Source of the DNA: Tritrichomonas musculus | Taxonomy: Eukaryota; Parabasalia; Tritrichomonadida; Tritrichomonadidae | Assembly (NCBI GenBank): GCA_039105265.1 | Contig: JAPFFF010000330.1 | Span: 1-26,040, forward strand | Length of the DNA: 26,040 bases | Direction of reading: 5' to 3' | Program-made: the position numbers and the translations under genes | Shown here: positions 1-6,842 of the stretch, piece by piece | Position numbering within the stretch: position 1 is the stretch's first letter | Layout: the number at the start of each line of letters is the position of its first letter | The notes under the pieces: model-generated | Database searches by the model: none | Told to the model about the DNA's origin: nothing | The model's input: only the letters and a program-made list of their open reading frames with translations

Positions 1-237
1 AACATCCATGATTTCACCACCTGTCCTTAATATTTCTCCTTTATTATCCCATGCCCAATTTTTAAATTTATCAACCTTTTCTTTCCATTCTCTGGATCTA
101 TTTATTGGTCTCCCTCCTGTTAATCTATCATAAGCTTGATGAATTCTCTTTATAAATTTACCTGATATCCCTTCTGATTGTGTCATAGGAGGAACATATT
201 TCTCTGTTGTTTCACTTGGATTATCCTCTAAAATCAT
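1..237 (-). CDS. Partial unrecognised protein of the Maverick-type element
   Basis: An open frame starts at an ATG at 237 on the minus strand and runs off the left edge after 79 codons. It is a hydrophilic, charged N-terminus containing GRPINRSREWKEKVDKFKNW and no membrane segment. It lies 15 bases downstream of the packaging ATPase and on the same strand, so it belongs to the same gene block. I do not recognise the family. A small structural or DNA-binding protein of the element would fit the context, but nothing in the sequence shows this. Confidence 0.55.
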   Translation of the reverse strand, partial: MILEDNPSETTEKYVPPMTQSEGISGKFIKRIHQAYDRLTGGRPINRSREWKEKVDKFKNWAWDNKGEILRTGGEIMDV

Positions 238-252
238 TTAAAACCAATTAAA

Positions 253-1107
253 TCATTCAAAGTAATATTTATTGGCTGTTATATTGCAAATAAATTTATC
301 ATGTGGTTCTCTATGTTGCAAATATTCTTTAACTGTATTTTTTATATTTAGATTGTTATTTGTTTGTTGAAGCAAAGATGTAAAATCTTCTTCTGAATAA
401 CCACTATAGCATATAATATCTGTGGCCAATCTTTTGGCATTTATATGGACAAATCTAATTGTTTGAATAGCCATGATACAAGTAATATTATAGTGTCTTG
501 TTTTGGTTAACAATCTGATGAATTCAGTGTTGTTATGTGTTAATAAATCACTTCCTGCACAGTCATCTAATATTATCAGGGTGTTGTATGGATATGATGA
601 GGTTTGGTATTTTACTAGCTTATTGGCTATATATACTATTCTATCATCTATTTCTTGAAGAGAGTGCTTATTTATTAGCCTCTGCATTTCTTCATTGGCT
701 TCTTTCATTCTTGATAGTACATGTTTTACCATCGCATAATATTTTATCTTTCTTTTTAGATGCTTCTTTAGGTAATCCATTAATTCTGCTTCATTAAGAT
801 ATACTATTGGTGTCTTTACATTTTTACTCATCGCCTCAGCTGTCTTATCTGCTTTTCCAGATGTGGAACAAAAAATAATTTTCTGATAGTATGGATGCTT
901 AAATAATCTCTCTGTTATCATAATGTGTTTCCATATCCAATAACTCTTACCACTTCCTGGGCGCCCAATAAGAAAAATTATTCCATTGGTGCTAAATGGA
1001 TAGGATGGATGTAATGGTTTCATTAACGCGGCTTCTATTTCTTTTTGGTTTTTCTTCATTGTCTTTTGGATTAGTGATTCCACTTCTTTCATTATTTGTT
1101 TAGACAT
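253..1107 (-). CDS. FtsK/HerA-superfamily packaging ATPase (Maverick/Polinton)
   Basis: This 284-residue P-loop ATPase has a Walker A motif GRPGSGKS near residue 48 and a Walker B motif LIILDD near residue 178. An asparagine/threonine-rich sensor region (LLTKTRHYNITCIMAIQT) follows near residue 200. The layout and length match the A32/FtsK-like ATPases that Polintons and related large DNA viruses use to move DNA into capsids. It starts at an ATG 10 bases downstream of the integrase stop. The first 35 residues are a lysine-rich helix. The frame looks whole. The ATPase class is clear from the motifs; the packaging role is inferred from the family and from the adjacent integrase. Confidence 0.8.
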   Translation of the reverse strand: MSKQIMKEVESLIQKTMKKNQKEIEAALMKPLHPSYPFSTNGIIFLIGRPGSGKSYWIWKHIMITERLFKHPYYQKIIFCSTSGKADKTAEAMSKNVKTPIVYLNEAELMDYLKKHLKRKIKYYAMVKHVLSRMKEANEEMQRLINKHSLQEIDDRIVYIANKLVKYQTSSYPYNTLIILDDCAGSDLLTHNNTEFIRLLTKTRHYNITCIMAIQTIRFVHINAKRLATDIICYSGYSEEDFTSLLQQTNNNLNIKNTVKEYLQHREPHDKFICNITANKYYFE

Positions 1108-1117
1108 TTATTTGTGG

Positions 1118-2203
1118 TTAAATCCATTTGCGTATTCCATTTGGAATATTTTTTTGTTTGCTCCAGTAATCCATCTCAAGATTGGATAATTTAGTTGGTG
1201 CTCCCTCTCGTAAATTTTTAGCTGGAATTACATCTTCTGTGCCTTCACTATATTTTATTTTGTATTTGTTCTTAGCTGCATCATATGATATAATCTTCTC
1301 TACAATTCCTCTCTTGCCTCCCTTCAGTGTTTGGGCGATATTTTTATTTTGAGTTTTTATTAGTCTGTATCCTGGCAGCTTATCAATTGATTCATCTTTA
1401 GACTTAACTATAAATTGGTTGCCAGCCTTGGAATCAACTATGTATGCTTCCTTGCTGACCCTATTTCTGCGCTTAGAAAATGGTTCCTTAGCTTGAATAA
1501 TTCTAACTCTATCATTTGGTTTGAAGTCATAGGGATTATTTTGTGATTTGGTTTTTACATATTCTTTTTCATCTTTTTCTGTCATTTCATTTGGTATTTT
1601 ATAGTCTAGTGACCTGTGGGGAGAATTATTGTATGAATCTATTAAACCATTCATCTCTTGTTCTCCAATATATCTATTCTCACCTACCATATCTCTTATT
1701 GTTCTCATGAATCTATTTATAATACCTAGAACATTATGGTTATTATCTTCTGTTGTATTGTATATTATATCATTTGATTTCATTAGCTGTAATACATCAT
1801 TGGACAAATAAGCTGCATCTTGGTCTGATGTTATAGAATAGACATCTGGTTCTTCTTCAAAAAATTTGTTAAGAGCCTTTGCTACTTCTTTTGCACCCTT
1901 CCCCTTCATTGGATAGCTATATGCTTTTCTCGTGTTAATATTAATTAGCATCAAATAATTTAATCCATCCTTGGTTTTGTCATTTATGAAAGTGTCCATT
2001 TGGTATCCACCTAAATGCTTCGAATAGATGTTCATGAATTTTGCCTTTGGTACTTTAACATCATGCACCACTTTCTTTAAATAATTTAATGCTGCCTCTT
2101 CTGTGAATCCATAGCGTTTTGCAAGAGGGACAAATTTAGATGGTGTCTTCCACGGAAAAAAATGGTGTAGCTCCTCAATAGTTTTATATTGTTTTCTACT
2201 CAT
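1118..2203 (-). CDS. Retroviral-type (rve) integrase of the Maverick element
   Basis: This 361-residue protein has an N-terminal helical region (about 10-60), an RNase H-fold integrase core (about 65-215) and two small C-terminal beta-rich modules. The core shows YQMDTF, then YSITSDQDAAYLS, then a helix with IINRFMRTIRDM and SYNNSPHRSLDYKIP, an order typical of retrovirus/Ty3-like integrases captured by Polintons. The C-terminal modules are an SH3-like segment near 228-275 (NDRVRIIQAKEPFSKRRNR) and a chromo/Tudor-like segment near 290-330. The product would join element ends to chromosomal DNA. The frame is uninterrupted, with its ATG 10 bases below the stop of the upstream 437-residue gene. 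Confidence 0.8.
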   Translation of the reverse strand: MSRKQYKTIEELHHFFPWKTPSKFVPLAKRYGFTEEAALNYLKKVVHDVKVPKAKFMNIYSKHLGGYQMDTFINDKTKDGLNYLMLININTRKAYSYPMKGKGAKEVAKALNKFFEEEPDVYSITSDQDAAYLSNDVLQLMKSNDIIYNTTEDNNHNVLGIINRFMRTIRDMVGENRYIGEQEMNGLIDSYNNSPHRSLDYKIPNEMTEKDEKEYVKTKSQNNPYDFKPNDRVRIIQAKEPFSKRRNRVSKEAYIVDSKAGNQFIVKSKDESIDKLPGYRLIKTQNKNIAQTLKGGKRGIVEKIISYDAAKNKYKIKYSEGTEDVIPAKNLREGAPTKLSNLEMDYWSKQKNIPNGIRKWI

Positions 2204-2213
2204 TTAAATTCAT

Positions 2214-3527
2214 TTAAATGTAAAGCATTTTGTGGTATGGTAAAAACTGTATTTCAATCACAAATGACTCACCATTTGGTAATATGACAGGGATTGTATT
2301 ATGGCGACCTGAATAAAATTCTACCCAAAATCTTTGGTCTGTTGAGTTTAATTTAAAATATTTAATGGGATTAAAGTACATTTGACTATTGCCTAAATAA
2401 TATTTATTTGACTGTTCTGCTATTGATGAATAAACTTTACATGAATGCCTATCCCATATATTTTTAAAATCTATTCTTCTAAACCATTCGTCATTAAAAT
2501 CATTGAGTTTGTTTTGGTATGATTTATCCCCTAAATTTAATAAATCTGTAAAATCTGTGTTCTTATAATTAGAATCTAGTCTATCATTATCAATAAATTT
2601 AATCTTGAAATCAACATAGCATAGACCTAAATTAATAAATTCATTTTCACCAGGTATTGGTTTTGGAGTTGGTTCAGGGTCTTGAGGTGTTTGTGGATTC
2701 TCTACAAATTCATCTATATCTGGTGGTACATATGAAGGTGGATATGCTATATTTCTTTCTAAATTTTGAGGTGAATAAATGGTTTCAATAAATGTTTTCT
2801 TATCATAATCATAATATCCATCCATTTGGAAATCATTCAAACTTCTATTAACATCATCTTGATGAAATAATGGAACAATTTTTTCTTTATGTTGTTTTAT
2901 CCAATCATTAATTTTCCCTTTGTATTCTTTATATTTTTCTGGGGCATTGAATAGAAATGCAATCACATCCTTCACAAAATAAAAGCGTCCCATATATGGA
3001 TTAATATATGCTTTCATTATGTCTGCATATGCTTTAGTAATTTCTTTTATGTCTTCAATAGTTATTTTATATTTATTTAAGAATGCTCCATTAAATTCCT
3101 CAAACTTTTTATTTAACTGTTTATTTATGTCATCAAATAATTTTCTAAAATCATTCTCTGTAGAAAGCCAAGATATAACATGTATTGTCAATTCTATTTT
3201 TGATTTTTCTGGTAATTTGTCATATATTTGGTCATTTGATAAGTCTTTATTTTCAGCCTTTGCTTTTAATTCATCAAAATCTTTCCTCAGATATTTTCTA
3301 ATGCTAAAGTCAAATTCTAATTTTCTTCTTTTTGCAATCATCCAAATACTTCTCACTCCTACAATTGATTCGCCTCTATTTGATGTACACCATTCTTGTG
3401 GGAAATTAAAATAGTATCTGTTTGGTTTGCTAGGGTCTTGTTCTCCATCTTCCAGAAAATAGGCATATTCAATTGCTATTGGTGTTTGCTCTTCAGCTGG
3501 ATTTAGTCTCGGGTACATTTCAATCAT
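2214..3527 (-). CDS. Unrecognised 437-residue protein at the integrase end of the Maverick element
   Basis: This is a large hydrophilic protein without a signal peptide or membrane segments. It begins MIEMYPRLNPAEEQTPIAIE, has a lysine/asparagine-rich middle, a proline-rich linker near residue 285 (NPQTPQDPEPTPKPIPG) and an aromatic C-terminal part with RFWVEFYSGRHNTIPVILP. It is the first gene of the minus-strand block. Two folded halves separated by a proline linker, plus the position, would suit a virion structural protein, but I see no diagnostic capsid motif and leave the function open. The frame looks whole. A profile-profile fold search against jelly-roll capsid proteins would decide. 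Confidence 0.65.
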   Translation of the reverse strand: MIEMYPRLNPAEEQTPIAIEYAYFLEDGEQDPSKPNRYYFNFPQEWCTSNRGESIVGVRSIWMIAKRRKLEFDFSIRKYLRKDFDELKAKAENKDLSNDQIYDKLPEKSKIELTIHVISWLSTENDFRKLFDDINKQLNKKFEEFNGAFLNKYKITIEDIKEITKAYADIMKAYINPYMGRFYFVKDVIAFLFNAPEKYKEYKGKINDWIKQHKEKIVPLFHQDDVNRSLNDFQMDGYYDYDKKTFIETIYSPQNLERNIAYPPSYVPPDIDEFVENPQTPQDPEPTPKPIPGENEFINLGLCYVDFKIKFIDNDRLDSNYKNTDFTDLLNLGDKSYQNKLNDFNDEWFRRIDFKNIWDRHSCKVYSSIAEQSNKYYLGNSQMYFNPIKYFKLNSTDQRFWVEFYSGRHNTIPVILPNGESFVIEIQFLPYHKMLYI

Positions 3528-3566
3528 GGAAAATATTTTTTTGTAGTCATTAATGACAAATGGAGG

Positions 3567-3594
3567 GATTTTTTACACGGGACGTTAAAAAATC
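3567..3594. repeat. Perfect hairpin at the edge of the first Maverick block
   Basis: GATTTTTTA at 3567-3575 pairs with TAAAAAATC at 3586-3594. Inside, ACG (3577-3579) can pair with CGT (3583-3585), giving a nearly continuous 12-bp stem with one bulged C. It lies about 40 bases upstream of the first gene of the element and just before the tandem array. Confidence 0.6.
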
Positions 3595-3605
3595 ACGCCA
3601 TTTTA

Positions 3606-3754
3606 TATACTACTTTTTGAATAGAGAACTTTTTGAATAGCTGGCTTTTTGAATGAGGAACTTTTTCTGAATGGAACTTTTTGAATAGCTGGCTTTTTGA
3701 ATGAGGAACTTTTTCTGAATGGAACTTTTTGAATAGCTGGCTTTTTGAATGGGG
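3606..3754. repeat. 48-bp tandem repeat, about 2.7 copies, built on AACTTTTTGAATAG
   Basis: The copies are 3627-3674, 3675-3722 and a partial third at 3723-3754. Each full copy carries AACTTTTTGAATAG, then CTTTTTGAATGAGG, then AACTTTTTCTGAATGG. A further half-motif stands at 3612-3624. Because 48 is divisible by three, every frame stays open and gives a false 16-residue repeat protein; I see no sign that it is coding. The array separates the AT-rich element from the GC-rich one. Confidence 0.85.
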
Positions 3755-3818
3755 TCCAGGGGCGGGAGCCCTTGGAGTAGTGGTAGGCTGGGGCATGCCA
3801 AAGCCTACCGTATACTAC
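3755..3818. repeat. Two adjacent GC-rich hairpins at the Maverick junction
   Basis: The first (3755-3776) pairs TCCAGGGGC with GCCCTTGGA around a GGGA loop, 8 of 9 Watson-Crick pairs with the ninth a G-T. The second (3777-3818) pairs GGTAGGCT (3782-3789) with AGCCTACC (3802-3809). It is extended by GTAGT (3777-3781) with ACTAC (3814-3818) across a 4-base bulge. The two abut without a gap. TATACTACT occurs at both 3606-3614 and 3811-3819, bracketing array plus hairpins as a possible target-site duplication. Confidence 0.6.
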
Positions 3819-4591
3819 TGACTGACTATAGATGTACCTCAGTTTTTGTTTGTTGAAACAGGGGAATATCATCAACGTGGTGATCTCGTTCTTGATGTGC
3901 GGCTTTAGACCCTTCCATCCCTGAATCAATAGAAAGAAGGTCATGTTGGTGTGTCTACAACGACGGAGTAACTGAGAGAAGTACGATGTCTCATTCGTGA
4001 AGAGCTTGCTGTTACTGATGTCATCAAAGAGGACGAGTGTATTGAGGTACTTCCGATGGAAGTCATCGATGTGGAGGGTATCGAAGAGGTCATGGATCTC
4101 TTTTGGGGTGATGTTGAGTTGGGGGTCGTCTAGTTTGTCTTCGAGATGGTTGTTCGTGATGGCATAGTACTCGTTCTTGGCTTTAATGAGCTTCTCTATG
4201 GTTGCTTCCAGCTGATGATCGGTAAACGAGGTTCTATCAGTGATTTCAAGGCGAGGAAGGATCGATCACTTTCATTCCCATCTTTGGTTACGTAGACGAG
4301 TAGATGATGAGTATCCATTAGTGCAATCTTGATGATCTCTTCCAACGCGATGACTGTCTTCCCCTGACCTTGCTTACCGACAATGATGTTAACGGAGTTG
4401 TATCTAACGTTGATCTCTGGATGAACCTTGTCTATGAAGGCTCCACTCATGTCGTTCTTCTTAGTGGATAGCACCTCATGGACCTTGTCTTTAACGATGT
4501 CTGACAGAGATGTACTCATGGTTTCTGTGCCATAAAAATAGGTATCGTCTAGTGGGTGGTTCATCAGCTTACTCCAAGAAAGCTTCTCCAT
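3800..4591 (-). pseudogene. Packaging-ATPase remnant of the second Maverick-like block
   Basis: A Walker A motif VGKQGQGKT is followed by acidic and hydrophobic stretches of the kind seen around Walker B and sensor motifs in FtsK/HerA-like packaging ATPases. It is clearly different in sequence from the ATPase at 253-1107, so the two are not copies of one gene. The remnant is broken, about one or two breaks, and its end runs into the junction hairpins. It overlaps slightly with the start-side neighbour at 4569. The family call rests on the P loop and the element context. Confidence 0.55.
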
Positions 4592-5153
4592 CGTCTACTG
4601 GAACTGCTTCAGGAGATGAATGTGGAGCTGCCCAAGCAGATGCTACTGATGATGGTGGAGCTGCCCAAGAGGATGGTCCCATAAACGAAGCTGCGTGACC
4701 ATCAAGACTATTAGGGTCAGAGTAGTTGGCAGGTGGTTGTAGAGCGGGAGTCAATTCAAGGTTCAAGACTTGGCATATATCCCTGATGAGACGATAATAC
4801 AGTGTATCGTATGCGTGTGTGTTTCTGTTGTCTTTGTGGGCGAGCATTAATGAATAGACTTGGTTTTCGATGCTTGGTTGTGAGTTCTTCTTACGCTTGA
4901 TCTTGTCGAACTGGTCATCAGGAATATCGTCTGGGAGATTCAATGCGGCTTTGATCTGAGACTTCCAGTAACTACCGCATAACTTCGAATGGAGGACCAT
5001 CTTATGTTGCCCAGGAATGGTGGTGTGATGGACATCTTCGATCTGAGCGATAGCAGCATTGAAGGCATCAGTGAAGACGTACTTGTTGAACATCTCGTAA
5101 GCGGATTGTTTACGAGGCTTCTTCATTCGATAGCCACTCTTGGGGTTCTCCAA
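4569..5153 (-). CDS. Unrecognised protein of the second Maverick-like block
   Basis: A minus-strand open frame of about 194 residues. The first two thirds are basic and helical (for example MKKPRKQSAYEMFNKYVFTD, then KIKRKKNSQPSIENQVYSL). The last third is low-complexity, rich in Ala, Ser and Pro, with two copies of SSxAAP-type text. The first in-frame ATG upstream of good coding is the one giving MKKPRK; the true start is uncertain. I recognise no family. A DNA-binding or virion-associated role would suit the charge but is not shown. It belongs to the GC-rich block by base composition and orientation. Confidence 0.4.
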   Translation of the reverse strand: MENPKSGYRMKKPRKQSAYEMFNKYVFTDAFNAAIAQIEDVHHTTIPGQHKMVLHSKLCGSYWKSQIKAALNLPDDIPDDQFDKIKRKKNSQPSIENQVYSLMLAHKDNRNTHAYDTLYYRLIRDICQVLNLELTPALQPPANYSDPNSLDGHAASFMGPSSWAAPPSSVASAWAAPHSSPEAVPVDDGEAFLE

Positions 5154-5219
5154 TACGTTCTGGTACCATTGAGGAGTCTGAGAAAGGTTAGTTCCGATGA
5201 CGGTACCTACTTGACGGAT

Positions 5220-5680
5220 TTACTCAGGATGTTGTGCACGATCGTAGTCAAAGTAGGTGACACCTAATGTGTCATTGATGAAGCCACGTTTCGTGATGGC
5301 TTTACCGTCATGTCGTCGCTTATTTTCAGCACGAGATGCTTTGTCGGGATATGTTGAATGGTATGCCAAAGTGTTTGGCCAGTCAGATTGGACTGTTGTG
5401 TATCCTTTCGCGTAGACTGGGTTGTTGTTCTTGTCGACGATGATTACATCAGGGACACCATCGTTGTTGACATCAGGCATGTTATTCAGAACGGCAGGTC
5501 CATTAATAATCGAGCTTCTTGAGGGCCCATCGACTATTCGGATTCGAATGATTGTGCTTCTCGACCAAACTTTGAGCACCTTGTGGAGAGATGAGGCTGT
5601 TCATGCGCTTCACGTCTTGCTTCAACCCAAGGACAATGTCCATCAGTTCTTTCATTCCGGTTTTACCCTTCGAGGTCATT
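5220..5680 (-). pseudogene. Remains of a protein with a DVNNDGVPDVIIVD calcium-loop-like motif
   Basis: The coding signal includes MPDVNNDGVPDVIIVDKNNN followed by a YAKGYTTVQSDWP segment. The D-x-N-x-D-G-x-x-D spacing resembles EF-hand or dockerin-type calcium loops. From memory, this motif followed by a 'KGYT' segment recurs in a structural-type protein of Maverick-like elements, but I cannot confirm a named family. An upstream stretch of alternating charge (KELMDIVLGLKQDVKRMNSL) looks like a short coiled coil. The gene is broken, about one break. It is on the same strand and of the same composition as its neighbours. Confidence 0.4.
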
Positions 5681-5748
5681 TGGTTTCGACTAAAAAGTTG
5701 GTAGGTTGGTAACGAGATCGTGATCGAGGACTCAAAAATAGAACCTGT

Positions 5749-6132
5749 TTACGAAGACCTCATGGGTGGGATCTCTAAAGCGTTCATCGATTGGGTTCGT
5801 TCAAGAAACTTATCAGAGACGTAGATAGCGGTGGACTTCTTGTCGTCAGTTCGTACGCGGAATACTAGTGAAGGACCTGTCTTGCGTGGTTTGACCCTAA
5901 AGTAATCTTCCCATGCGGGGTTAAACTTATAGAGCATTCGTTCACTAGGGCTGAAGAAGTAGTCTCTCGTTCTTAATGTGTGCTTACCGTATGATATCAG
6001 ACGTTTGACATCGCTTGGCATTGACTCGCTACAGACATGATGGCTATCACCGAAGTCGTTATAGTGTTCGTAATAGGTCTCCATTTCATGGTTGATAAAA
6101 GTTACTTCATGATAGACCTCCGAAGCCGTCAC
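5749..6132 (-). CDS. Unrecognised fragment, second Maverick-like block
   Basis: An open stretch of about 127 codons on the minus strand with no strong upstream ATG, so probably a fragment. It contains tyrosine- and histidine-rich text (MEMETYYEHYNDFGDSHHV is close to the sense of residues 15-33) and later a beta-rich part with GPSLVFRVRTDD. No domain is recognised. GC content and strand tie it to the neighbouring fragments. Confidence 0.35.
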   Translation of the reverse strand: MTASEVYHEVTFINHEMETYYEHYNDFGDSHHVCSESMPSDVKRLISYGKHTLRTRDYFFSPSERMLYKFNPAWEDYFRVKPRKTGPSLVFRVRTDDKKSTAIYVSDKFLERTQSMNALEIPPMRSS

Positions 6133-6158
6133 TCCACTGAGGATGTACCACTGAAGAT

Positions 6159-6418
6159 GGAGTCACGCTAACGGGTGCGTTTCGGCAGTGTGAAAGACGT
6201 GTTGGTTGGGGTCGTTTCGGCATGGAGGAGCCGTGTGAAAGACAGTCGTTGGAGTCACGCTAACGGGTGTTTTTAGGGCCGTTTGGTCGTGTGGGAGCCG
6301 TGAATGAGGTAGTCGTTGGAGTCATGCTAACGGGTGTTTTAGAGGGCGTTTCGGCAGGGTGGAGACATTCACGGGGGTTGTCTTGAGTCCTGGGCCTTGG
6401 ACCAGGAATCATGACAAC
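6159..6418. repeat. Three dispersed repeats and a 17-bp palindrome closing the GC-rich block
   Basis: GGAGTCACGCTAACGGGTG recurs at 6159, 6251 and, with one change, 6318, each followed by variants of a G-rich CGTTT(C/G)G(G/T)C stretch. At 6377-6418, GTTGTCTTGAGTCCTGG (6377-6393) pairs with 6402-6418 at 15 of 17 positions around an 8-base loop. Beyond 6420 the DNA becomes AT-rich abruptly, so this looks like the terminal, non-coding part of the element. Confidence 0.55.
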
Positions 6419-6420
6419 TA

Positions 6421-6842
6421 GATACTACTTATTTTGATCTGTTTTTGATGCTCTTTTTTATATTAATCTACGATTATTTTTAATTGAAAAAGTTTCCAAA
6501 AAAGTGGTGGCTAAAATCCACATTTTAACATTTTTTTCCCAAATCTCCTTTCAATTTTATTGGGCTAAAAAACTTCCCATTTTGAAAGGACTAAAGAAAC
6601 TTTAAACTTGTAAATAGATATGAAAACAATGCAAAATTATTTAAAGTAAACTAAAATGGAGGCTATTTGTTCATTTTGCAAATAGCTGAGAATAGATATG
6701 TGACATAAAAAATTGGGGACTAGGTTGGAATTTTCTTTAAATATAATTTTCATACATTCTTTATTATGTCTCTCCTAAATCTTTTCAAATGATAAAATAT
6801 AAAATGAAAAATAAATGTAAAATATTATTTTTTATTTATTAA
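6421..6842. other. AT-rich intergenic stretch
   Basis: No gene is visible. The only structure seen is an 8-bp inverted repeat, GCTATTTG (6662-6669) with CAAATAGC (6679-6686) around a 9-base loop. The last part is the 3' flank of the minus-strand LRR gene. Confidence 0.5.

Larger units (their letters stand above)
1..3600 (-). mobile_element. Maverick/Polinton-type element, one end, continuing past the window start
   Basis: Four minus-strand reading frames are packed with only 10-15 bases between them: an unrecognised 437-residue protein, a retroviral-type integrase, an FtsK/HerA-like packaging ATPase and a partial frame leaving the window. Integrase plus packaging ATPase in one tight gene block is the signature of Maverick/Polinton elements, which are abundant in trichomonads. 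The visible genes look whole, which suggests a fairly young copy. One edge must lie near 3567-3620, where coding stops and a hairpin and tandem array begin. The terminal inverted repeat cannot be proved, because the other end is outside the window. No DNA polymerase B, protease or recognisable major capsid protein is visible here. Confidence 0.8.
3800..6420 (-). mobile_element. Second, GC-richer Maverick/Polinton-like block, broken
   Basis: The block is visibly richer in G and C than everything around it and uses different codons from the first element, so it is a separate lineage. All recognisable coding is on the minus strand: remains of a P-loop ATPase, an unrecognised basic protein, a protein with an Asp/Asn-rich calcium-loop-like motif, and another unrecognised piece. 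A repeat and palindrome region at 6159-6418 closes it. It is broken, with roughly three to five breaks, and is truncated at its 3800 end, where the junction and then the first element begin. This suggests that one element, or its terminal array, inserted into the other. The order of events is inferred. Confidence 0.6.

Noticed and set aside
3603-3944. Overlapping minus-strand frames with a repeating PFKKPAIQKV-type peptide
   Set aside because: They arise from the 48-bp tandem array, whose period is divisible by three; all frames stay open and none has independent support.
5422-5712. Plus-strand 96-codon frame in the GC-rich block
   Set aside because: It is antisense to minus-strand coding signal with a recognisable calcium-loop motif, and has no motif of its own.
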